Source of the DNA: Planctomycetota bacterium
GTDB taxonomy: Bacteria > Planctomycetota > Planctomycetia > Gemmatales > Gemmataceae
DNA: 64,000 nucleotides
Assembly: GCA_016873225.1 (NCBI GenBank)
Contig: VGXS01000003.1
Location: forward strand, 124,001 to 188,000
Direction: 5' to 3'
The notes under the pieces are model-generated. The model saw only the letters and a program-made list of their open reading frames with translations, made no database searches and was not told the origin of the DNA. A program made the translations under genes and the position numbers. Of the stretch, positions 44,750 to 51,406 are shown one piece after another. Every line of letters begins with the position of its first letter. Positions within the stretch are counted from its first letter, which is position 1.

Positions 44750-46153
44750 ATGAGACACCCGAATCCGGAAGATCGCTCGCGGCGCGGATTTGTCGGCTCC
44801 TGCCTGGGCGGTTCGCTCCTGGCCTCGGGCCTCGCCTCCGAACTGCTGGCCGCCACCGATCGCGACGGGCTTTCACCCCGTTCCTCCCGTTTTCCCGCCA
44901 AGGCCAAAAAAGTCATTTTCGTGTTTTTCAGCGGCGGTGTCTCGCATGTCGACGCCTTTGATCCCAAGCCGGCCCTCAGCCGCGACCACGGCAAGCAGGT
45001 CACCCTCGACCATCCCGAAACCCGCGGCCGTGGCGGCTACGAAAAGCTTTTCCTCAAGAGGCCCGGTTGGGAATTCAAGCCGAGGGGGCGCAGCGGCATA
45101 GAAATCAGCGACATGTTTCCCCACATCGCCTCCCAGATCGACCAGTGCGCCCTCATCCGCTCGATGCACACCAGCCACAGCAACCATTTCAACGCCACGC
45201 TGGGAATGCACACGGGGTCGTTCGCCTTCTCCCGACCAAGCATCGGATCGTGGGTGAGTTTCGCCTTGGGAACAAACAATTCCGACTTGCCTTCATTCCT
45301 CGTGCTCGCGCCCAACATGCCCTACGCGGGCACGCAGGTCTGGGCATCCGATTTCCTGCCCGGAGCGCATCAAGGCACCCGCGTGGTCGGTGGTGCCGAT
45401 TCCGTGGCCAACCTCAAGGCCCGGCTGCCCATCGAACAGCAAAGGAAGGAACTTGAGGCCTTGGCCGCCATCAATTCCATCCACGGCTCAACCCGTCCCG
45501 ACGCCTCGTTTCTCGATGCCCGTTCCCGATCGTTCCGCACGGCGTTCGGCATGGAATCGGCCATGCCCGAAGCGATGAACTTGGCCACCGAAACGGAGGA
45601 AACCAAAAGCCTCTACGGCATCAACAGGCCGGAATGCCGAACCTTTGGGGAACTTTGCCTCACCGCGAGGCGGATGGTCGAGCGCGGCGTCCGGTTCGTC
45701 GAACTCATCCACACCGGCAGCAGCGGCAACTGGGATAGCCACGGCAACATGGCTGATCACACCCGGTTGGCCGCCCAGTCCGACCAACCCGTCGGGGGAC
45801 TTATCGCCGACCTCGCCCGCCGCGGACTTCTTGATGAGACACTGGTGGTGTGGACAACGGAGTTCGGCAGAACCCCATTCAACAACAGGGCCGACAATCC
45901 AGGCAGGGAGCATCACAACTGGGCATTCAGTTCTTTCCTGGCCGGCGCGGGCGTGAAGCCGGGAATTGTTCACGGGGCCACCGACGAGCACGGAATCCGG
46001 GCCGTCGAAAAAGCGGTTCATGTCCATGACTTCCACGCCACCATCCTCCACCTCATGGGCCTCGACCACGAGAAACTGACCTACCGCCACGCCGGACGCG
46101 ATTACCGTCTCACCGATGTTCACGGCACCGTGGCCCGCGAGGTGCTGGCCTGA
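44750..46153 (+). CDS. DUF1501 family protein paired with the cytochrome-containing partner
   Basis: A 467-residue DUF1501 protein with a Tat-like SRRGFVGSCLGGSLLASG at residues 10-27. Family blocks are FVFFSGGVSHVDAFDPKP, ALIRSMHTSHSNHFNATLG, RFVELIHTGSSGNWDSHGN, VVWTTEFGRTPFNNR and HVHDFHATILHLMGLDHEKLTYRHAGRD (quoted in part; the C-terminal HLMGLDHEKLTY is a strong mark). It starts 4 bases after the upstream stop, without a clear ribosome site, consistent with coupling. It resembles the full-length copy more than the 421-residue one at 25.9 kb. Confidence 0.93.
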   Translation: MRHPNPEDRSRRGFVGSCLGGSLLASGLASELLAATDRDGLSPRSSRFPAKAKKVIFVFFSGGVSHVDAFDPKPALSRDHGKQVTLDHPETRGRGGYEKLFLKRPGWEFKPRGRSGIEISDMFPHIASQIDQCALIRSMHTSHSNHFNATLGMHTGSFAFSRPSIGSWVSFALGTNNSDLPSFLVLAPNMPYAGTQVWASDFLPGAHQGTRVVGGADSVANLKARLPIEQQRKELEALAAINSIHGSTRPDASFLDARSRSFRTAFGMESAMPEAMNLATETEETKSLYGINRPECRTFGELCLTARRMVERGVRFVELIHTGSSGNWDSHGNMADHTRLAAQSDQPVGGLIADLARRGLLDETLVVWTTEFGRTPFNNRADNPGREHHNWAFSSFLAGAGVKPGIVHGATDEHGIRAVEKAVHVHDFHATILHLMGLDHEKLTYRHAGRDYRLTDVHGTVAREVLA

Positions 46154-46262
46154 TTTGAGCGCGCGATTCCCGCATGCGGGGCCATGGCACACGCCAGTAG
46201 TTAGGCCAAAACACCGTTCAATGATGGCGGAGCCCGCATGATTCGTGGTTGACTACCAAAGG

Positions 46263-46297
46263 CTTCAAATAACTGACCTGCCCAATTCCCCGGCACC
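46263..46297 (-). repeat. Dispersed repeat, copy 2 (inverted relative to copy 1)
   Basis: Reverse complement of the sequence at 40158-40192, identical at 32 of 35 positions. The two copies face opposite ways and bracket the DUF1559/lipoprotein and PSCyt1-DUF1553/DUF1501 gene pairs. Confidence 0.75.
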
Positions 46298-46459
46298 TTC
46301 GCATTTTGCCGGCGAGCGTTCTTTCACCCGCCGGGCTGTCACCTTGGAATTCGGCAGTCTCCCCTGCCGTTTGGCTTCAGAAATGACTCATCAAGTGCTT
46401 GAGAATTCATGTCGGGTGAATTCAAAAAAAATTCGCACAACTCTGCCACCACAATGGAT

Positions 46460-46483
46460 CCGCCTAAAGCCTTGCGAAGGCGG
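46460..46483 (-). terminator. Possible terminator hairpin after the two-part hydrolase gene
   Basis: CCGCCT (46460-46465) pairs with AGGCGG (46478-46483), and an alternative GCCTT/AAGGC stem with a 3-base loop lies inside at 46469-46481. It starts six bases past the hydrolase stop. There is no T-run after it, so the call is weak. Confidence 0.3.
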
Positions 46484-46488
46484 CGTTA

Positions 46489-48540
46489 TCAACGGCGCGT
46501 CATGGCATCGGCCACGGCCTCGGGAGTGGCTTGGATGAATTCCGGCCCTTTCCCCAGGGCACCTTGGATGCCTGCGAACGCCTTGGTCACCGATTCGGCC
46601 GGCAAAGGTTGGCCCTGGCCATCCGTTCCTCCCGCGATGATCAACCTCCGCTGGTTGCCCACCATCGCCGCCACCTGCGGAATATCACCCAGCTTGGGAA
46701 TCACATGGGGGATGATCGTCGCAAGCCGCTGTTTCGCGTACGGCTTTTCAGAGATCCAGGAAACCATCGAATCCACCGAAGCCACCGCGGCAATCTGGTC
46801 ATCCTGGGCGGCGGCCAGCAAGGCCGTGATTCCCATCGGCCCAACGCCGACCATCATGATCGGCCTTCGGTCGGGCAACACCCGCATCACGGCATTCACG
46901 ACCTGCTTGAGGTCGTATGTCCATTGGCCCGCCAACGGGCGCCCCAACCACATCGCCCACTCCGCGCTGTTGTGGTCGGGCGCCAACCCGATTCTTTCCC
47001 CGGCCACGGCAAGGCTTCCCGTGGCTCGCAAATCCAAGCCGACAAGTCCCGCGCCCTTTTTCCGCAAGGCATCAGCCACCGGAGACTTGAGCGCCACCGC
47101 CGCCCCTTCCTCATGAAGAAGGACGACCATGGGCTGCCTGAGATCCCCCCGTTCCACCGTCACCGGCAAGCTGATGCCGGGTTCGGTTTCAATCACGATT
47201 TTCTTGGTGGCTCCAGCGCTTTCCTCAACCAGAATTCCCCTTCCCGCGCGGATCGGGAAATCCCCATGCAACAGCTTGGCAAGTGCCGGGCCGGCTTCCT
47301 TTCTCCTGGCGTTCCAGCCTTCCGTATCCTTGGGCCATTCCCGTTCACCCAGGCTTCTTCGCCCTTCGGCGGCCGCGTATTGCGGCAGCGTGAGCCACGA
47401 AGCCGGGCGCTCGCCAGCGGCAAAGCACCTGAGGTTTTCCCGAGGTTCCGGGGTGAAATCGGCATCCGGCACCGGTTCGCCCGCTCCTTGGTTCAGCAAG
47501 TGACGGCGCATGAAACCAACCATCGCCTCCCGCATCGGTTTGGAATAATCATGCCCCGACTCGAAGACATGGTGCTCGACCACCCCTTCGCGACCCAGCA
47601 CGCCGAAAAGGCTCCTGGCCCCCGAAATGGAACGGGCCGCCTCGGCCGGGGAAAACTGCCGGGCATCCCTGCTGGCGCTGATCACCTTGAGCGCGCGAGG
47701 CGCCACGGCCGCCAGGACGGCATCCTCCTCGGTGAACTGCAACGCGCCAGGCACCACCTCGCACATGCAGCAGGCCGCTCCCAAATAGGCCTGGTAGTTG
47801 CCGACGGAACAGACGGGAACGACGGCCTTGAGGCGATCATCAAGGGCGCCCGCGTACATGGTCTGGTTGCCCCCGCCGCTGGCGCCCGTCACACCGAGGC
47901 GCTGTCCGTCCACCTCGGGCCGGCTCAGGAGATAATCAACCGCCCTGGCATTCTCAAGGACCTGGATTCCCGCCAACGGCTTGCCGATTGGCAGCAAGGT
48001 TGCCGCGGTCATGCCGCCGTGATACTCACCCAAGGCCTGTCCGACAGCCCTTTCGCCGGCGCCGAACGCGTCAACGGACAAGGCGACGAAACCCGCGCGC
48101 GCGCTGGACACGCAACGCGCCTGGACAACCGGGTCCTGCTTGGCGCCCGACCAGTGGCCATGAACATGGAGAACCGCCGGAAGCCTTCCAGCCTTCTTGG
48201 GGAGGTACAGGTTGGCCGGCATCCTCACACCCGGCAGTGTCTGGAAGTGAACTTTCTCGATCACATAGTCGGGTTTTTCAATCCGTCCCGTGACAACCGG
48301 ATCGAGCGGAATGCCTCCCGGGCGCTTGATCCCCAGCGCGGATTCCAACTTCGGTACGAATGCTTTCCTGGCATCCGCATGGTTTCCCGACGAATTCACT
48401 AGCGGTGACCCCGCCTCCCGCAAGCGCGCCGCCTCGGCAAACACCCACCTCAGGTAGTCTCCTGCGCCAGCGTTCGACGACTGCGCGCGGACGGCCAGGG
48501 CATGCGCCAAGGCCAACAGGGCAACCAAGATCCATCGCAT
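46489..48540 (-). CDS. Secreted two-part alpha/beta hydrolase (acetyl-xylan-esterase-like)
   Basis: A 683-residue exported protein. After signal peptide MRWILVALLALAHALAVRA comes a complete alpha/beta hydrolase domain with an oxyanion HGHW segment (about 127-130) and nucleophile Ser221 in GASGGG, plus HVFESGHDYS for the catalytic His. This is the arrangement of acetyl-xylan esterase/large dienelactone-like families. The C-terminal ~270 residues look like a second, degenerate hydrolase: VVLLHEEG and GVGPMG appear where active members have HG and GxSxG, so the Ser is missing. ATG 48540 has GGAG 7 bases upstream. Likely a carbohydrate ester hydrolase in the periplasm; substrate unknown. Confidence 0.87.
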   Translation of the reverse strand: MRWILVALLALAHALAVRAQSSNAGAGDYLRWVFAEAARLREAGSPLVNSSGNHADARKAFVPKLESALGIKRPGGIPLDPVVTGRIEKPDYVIEKVHFQTLPGVRMPANLYLPKKAGRLPAVLHVHGHWSGAKQDPVVQARCVSSARAGFVALSVDAFGAGERAVGQALGEYHGGMTAATLLPIGKPLAGIQVLENARAVDYLLSRPEVDGQRLGVTGASGGGNQTMYAGALDDRLKAVVPVCSVGNYQAYLGAACCMCEVVPGALQFTEEDAVLAAVAPRALKVISASRDARQFSPAEAARSISGARSLFGVLGREGVVEHHVFESGHDYSKPMREAMVGFMRRHLLNQGAGEPVPDADFTPEPRENLRCFAAGERPASWLTLPQYAAAEGRRSLGEREWPKDTEGWNARRKEAGPALAKLLHGDFPIRAGRGILVEESAGATKKIVIETEPGISLPVTVERGDLRQPMVVLLHEEGAAVALKSPVADALRKKGAGLVGLDLRATGSLAVAGERIGLAPDHNSAEWAMWLGRPLAGQWTYDLKQVVNAVMRVLPDRRPIMMVGVGPMGITALLAAAQDDQIAAVASVDSMVSWISEKPYAKQRLATIIPHVIPKLGDIPQVAAMVGNQRRLIIAGGTDGQGQPLPAESVTKAFAGIQGALGKGPEFIQATPEAVADAMTRR

Positions 48541-48676
48541 GGTTCGTCTCCGCAACACTTCAAAAATCGCGCTATCACGCTAACCGACCTGAATGGAAAC
48601 GCCAGCATTGGGGCCCCTTGGCGGCATAGGATAGGCTCTTGTTTCAAGAACGCTGCTTCAGCCGAGGGGCTTAGCA

Positions 48677-49231
48677 ATGTGGCAGGCGATTTGCGAGGGC
48701 GCGTGGGGCCCGATCGTTTTCATGGCGATGGTTTTGGCTGGAACCATCGCTTGGAAACGATCATCCCCGCGTGACAGGCGGGCCACTGCCGCCGTGGCCG
48801 TTTCGGCAACCTTGTTGGTCGCCTTGCCGGCCATCCATTGGCTTGTTGTCACCGATCGGGAATCGGTAACCATCGCCCTGAAGCGATTTGAAACCCAAGC
48901 CAACGCCCGTGACTTCAAAACGATGCTCGACGGGATAGACCCGGATTTTCGGTCGCATGGCGGACTGGACAAGAAGGGCCTGCACGCCCTTCTGTCAACC
49001 CTGGAAGCGCGCCACGGAGTGCGAGCCGTTCAGGTGAGGAGGCCCGAAGTGCTGGCCCCCGATCCGGATGGAGGATATCCCTGCGAGTTCACCATGCGCC
49101 TGACGGGCGACTTTGGAGAGTTCGCTGTCGTGGTCAAGACGCACTGGCGGAAGCGGGACGGGACATGGAAAGTGGACCGGGTCGTTGTTTACCGTTTGCT
49201 TGACAGGGACCAAACACCGCTGCCTATCTGA
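48677..49231 (+). CDS. Membrane-anchored NTF2-like protein
   Basis: A 184-residue protein with two N-terminal hydrophobic segments (about residues 8-25 and 37-57), followed by a domain that fits the NTF2/SnoaL fold: helix SVTIALKRFETQANARDF, then FRSHGGLDKKGLHALL, and C-terminal strands PCEFTMRLTGDF, AVVVKTHWRKRDGTWKVDR. The C-terminal strand pattern with W-K-V is typical of small NTF2-like proteins. GAGGGG lies upstream of ATG 48677. No catalytic residues can be named. It ends 6 bases before the stop of a convergent small lipoprotein gene. Confidence 0.75.
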   Translation: MWQAICEGAWGPIVFMAMVLAGTIAWKRSSPRDRRATAAVAVSATLLVALPAIHWLVVTDRESVTIALKRFETQANARDFKTMLDGIDPDFRSHGGLDKKGLHALLSTLEARHGVRAVQVRRPEVLAPDPDGGYPCEFTMRLTGDFGEFAVVVKTHWRKRDGTWKVDRVVVYRLLDRDQTPLPI

Positions 49232-49237
49232 CCCGGT

Positions 49238-49414
49238 TCAATTGCAGTCGCACGATTCAATCACCCTGACGGATGGTTTGGCACAAACCTTGGGGCAACA
49301 TGAAATCACAGGGGCGCATGAGCTGTGGCAAACCCATTTGCGGTGCCCGCAGCATCCCTGGGCCAAGAGGGCCATCGCCCCCACGATCATCAGCAGGACA
49401 CGGGTGCGAGTCAT
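49238..49414 (-). CDS. Tiny Cys-rich lipoprotein (58 aa)
   Basis: A 58-residue gene too short for usual ORF cut-offs. ATG 49414 is preceded by a strong GGAGG 7 bases upstream. The protein starts MTRTRVLLMIVGAMALLAQ, then GCC, a hydrophobic lipoprotein-like leader, and continues with a Cys-rich tail including CHSSC, CC and CAK, and ends with CDCN. It contains nine Cys in the exported part. The pattern repeats that of the small lipoprotein at 49566-49808. Function unknown; perhaps disulfide-bonded or metal-binding. Confidence 0.7.
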   Translation of the reverse strand: MTRTRVLLMIVGAMALLAQGCCGHRKWVCHSSCAPVISCCPKVCAKPSVRVIESCDCN

Positions 49415-49565
49415 GGCGTAACCTCCGTGACGCGACCCGGGGATTCAAGCCCCGAACCGTCATCAGGAAACCATGACTTCAGAAATTAATCGGGGCAAAC
49501 ACGGATTGCCTGATCACGGAAGCGGGGACGCCCCGACAATCGGCACAACCGGGCCGCGGACGCGA

Positions 49566-49808
49566 TCATGGGCAGGTGGATGGTGGGCAAGGCGATGGAG
49601 CGCAAACAGTCGGGCAAGGCGATGAGGAGACCACCACGGGCGTGCAAATCGGAACGGGAGCCGCCAACGCCACGGGAGTGTCGTGCCGCTTGCTGTTGCG
49701 GCAGGCGCTGAACAGCCCGTGCCGTTCCCCATTGTTTCGGGCCATCGAACCAGACTGGCAACCCGTCACCAAAACCGCCAGTAACCCGAGAATCACTGAA
49801 TTCTTCAT
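49566..49808 (-). CDS. Small Cys/Pro-rich lipoprotein (80 aa)
   Basis: ATG 49808 follows GGAG and an A-rich stretch; the protein is MKNSVILGLLAVLVTGC with lipobox Cys17, then a basic segment and a tail in which Cys and Pro alternate (PICTP, CPTVC, PCPPSTCP). A longer frame reaching 49898 has an implausible N-terminus. It lies 151 bases upstream of, and on the same strand as, the 58-residue lipoprotein gene, so the two probably form a pair. No family recognised. Confidence 0.7.
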   Translation of the reverse strand: MKNSVILGLLAVLVTGCQSGSMARNNGERHGLFSACRNSKRHDTPVALAAPVPICTPVVVSSSPCPTVCAPSPCPPSTCP

Positions 49809-50041
49809 TTCTTTTTTCTCCCCGAGGCCAGGGAACCGGTCCGGCCGCTTGTTCCCACCGGGCCGGACCGGCTCCCTCGCTTCCTCGTGCCATTCCATTC
49901 ACGCAAAGAACCCGCCCGCCGTTCAATTCAACTTGAGCGAATTCAGAAACACGGGGCAGAATGGCGTTGGCTTTCTGACGGTCCTGCCGCGCAATCACGA
50001 CGCCACGGTTATTCCAATCTTTCCCAAGGCGCACGCCGATC

Positions 50042-51262
50042 ATGAACAACCCTGAACCAGGGCGCACGGGCCTTCGAGGCAAAACATCACTGGAAAGCGC
50101 CACCGGAGCGCTCCTTTCGGATGCTTTCCCACTGCCGGGTGAGGAAACCGATTCCGCGGCGGCATGCGGGCGGGTGCTGGCAAGGTCGATCGAATCCCCC
50201 CGGCCGATACCGGCATTCAATCGCTCCGCCATGGATGGATTCGCCGTCATGTCGACCGACATCAAACAGGCGCCCGTCAACCTAGCGATAATCGGAACCA
50301 GCCTGCCCGGCGCGCCGGCGGGCCGACCCGTTTCCCGGGGAATGGCGATCAGGATCACCACCGGCGCGGCCATTCCCGCCGGTGCCGACACGGTGGTTCC
50401 GATTGAGCTCTGCGATGCCTCGGAATCATCGGTGGTGGTGCGTTCGCCTCTGCCGGCAGGCAAGCATGTGATCGTTTCTGGCGAGGATTTCCAAGCAGGC
50501 CAAACAGTGCTTCAAGCGGGCCACCGGCTAAGGCCCCATGATCTTGCCGTTCTTTCGGCGATGGGTGTCGCCAGGGTGAATGTTGTTCGCCGTCCGTTCG
50601 TGTCGATTTTGGTGACGGGAAACGAATTGTTTCCCCCTTTTTCCACGCCAAAAAATGATCTGATCAGTGACGCCAACAGCCCGATGCTCCAAGCCTTGTC
50701 CGGTAGGGACGGGGCCTTCAGCAAAACCTGTCCAAGCGTTCCGGACACGGAACGGGATGTTGTTTCAGCGCTGCGGGAATGCGCCCAAAGCGATGTCATC
50801 CTGATTTCAGGAGGCAGTTCCGTTGGACAGGAAGATCATGTTCCCGCCGCGGTGGGCAAGCTGGGATCCCTTGAAGTGCATGGCCTGGCCCTGAGGCCCG
50901 CAAGTCCGGCCGGATTCGGCAGGTTGGCTTGCGGAACACGGGTATTTCTTCTGCCAGGCAACCCGGTTTCATGCCTTTGCGCTTATGAATTGCTCGCGGG
51001 AAAATTCATCCGGCGCTTGGCGGGTCTTTCATCCGATTTTCCGCATACCATGTTGCGCCTTCCGTTGGCCCGGGATCTTGTCTCGGAAATCGGCCGAACG
51101 GATTTCGCCCGCGTCCGAATCAGCCACGGCCTGGTCGAACCGGTGGCGATCAGCGGGGCTGGCAGGCTAAGCACGGTGGTCCAAGCCGACGGATTTGTCC
51201 TGATTCCGCCAGAGATTGGTTCGTTCAACAAAGGCGATGAGGTCGTCGTGAGGCTGTTTTGA
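50042..51262 (+). CDS. moeA: Molybdopterin molybdenumtransferase MoeA
   Basis: A 406-residue MoeA, close to the E. coli length of 411. It inserts molybdate into adenylated molybdopterin in the cytoplasm. Motifs are AFNRSAMDGFAV, RITTGAAIPAGADTVVPIE, SGEDF, VSILVTGNELF (usually TGDEL; Asn replaces Asp), ISDANSPML, ISGGSSVGQEDH (usual GGVSVG) and FLLPGNPVSCLC. The Asp-to-Asn change falls in a conserved position and might lower activity, but the rest is intact. No other molybdenum-cofactor gene is adjacent. No clear ribosome site precedes the ATG. Confidence 0.92.
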   Translation: MNNPEPGRTGLRGKTSLESATGALLSDAFPLPGEETDSAAACGRVLARSIESPRPIPAFNRSAMDGFAVMSTDIKQAPVNLAIIGTSLPGAPAGRPVSRGMAIRITTGAAIPAGADTVVPIELCDASESSVVVRSPLPAGKHVIVSGEDFQAGQTVLQAGHRLRPHDLAVLSAMGVARVNVVRRPFVSILVTGNELFPPFSTPKNDLISDANSPMLQALSGRDGAFSKTCPSVPDTERDVVSALRECAQSDVILISGGSSVGQEDHVPAAVGKLGSLEVHGLALRPASPAGFGRLACGTRVFLLPGNPVSCLCAYELLAGKFIRRLAGLSSDFPHTMLRLPLARDLVSEIGRTDFARVRISHGLVEPVAISGAGRLSTVVQADGFVLIPPEIGSFNKGDEVVVRLF

Positions 51263-51349
51263 CAATGTGGGGCCACAAGGAATGGTTCCGCGAAGATGGC
51301 CTTATTTTCAGGTTCAGCCCCCTGTACCCGCCTCCCAACGCGCACTAGA

Positions 51350-51379
51350 TTGACGATTGGCCTGCCTCGCCGGAATGTT
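51350..51379 (+). promoter_or_regulatory. Possible promoter of the propeller/reductase run
   Basis: TTGACG (51350-51355) is followed 18 bases later by AATGTT (51374-51379), a passable sigma-70-like -35 and a poor -10, 28 bases before the GTG start at 51407. The position in the only sizeable gap upstream of the run supports it. Confidence 0.25.
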
Positions 51380-51393
51380 ACCGGCCGCTCTCT

Positions 51394-51399
51394 AGGAGG
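51394..51399 (+). promoter_or_regulatory. Ribosome binding site deciding the GTG start at 51407
   Basis: Perfect AGGAGG, 7 bases upstream of GTG. No ATG start with a site of this quality exists nearby, so the gene is read from GTG. Confidence 0.8.
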
Positions 51400-51406
51400 A
51401 TAGCCC

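Larger units (their letters stand above)
46154..46488. other. 335-base intergenic region with repeat and possible terminators
   Basis: The gap lies between the convergent DUF1501 and hydrolase genes. It holds the perfect palindrome CCCGCATGCGGG (46169-46180), the second copy of a dispersed repeat (46263-46297), and a short hairpin next to the hydrolase stop. No open frame in it is supported. Confidence 0.6.

Noticed and set aside
46531..48402. 623-codon plus-strand frame opposite the two-part hydrolase.
   Set aside because: It is antisense to a gene with a signal peptide and catalytic motifs and has no recognisable sequence.
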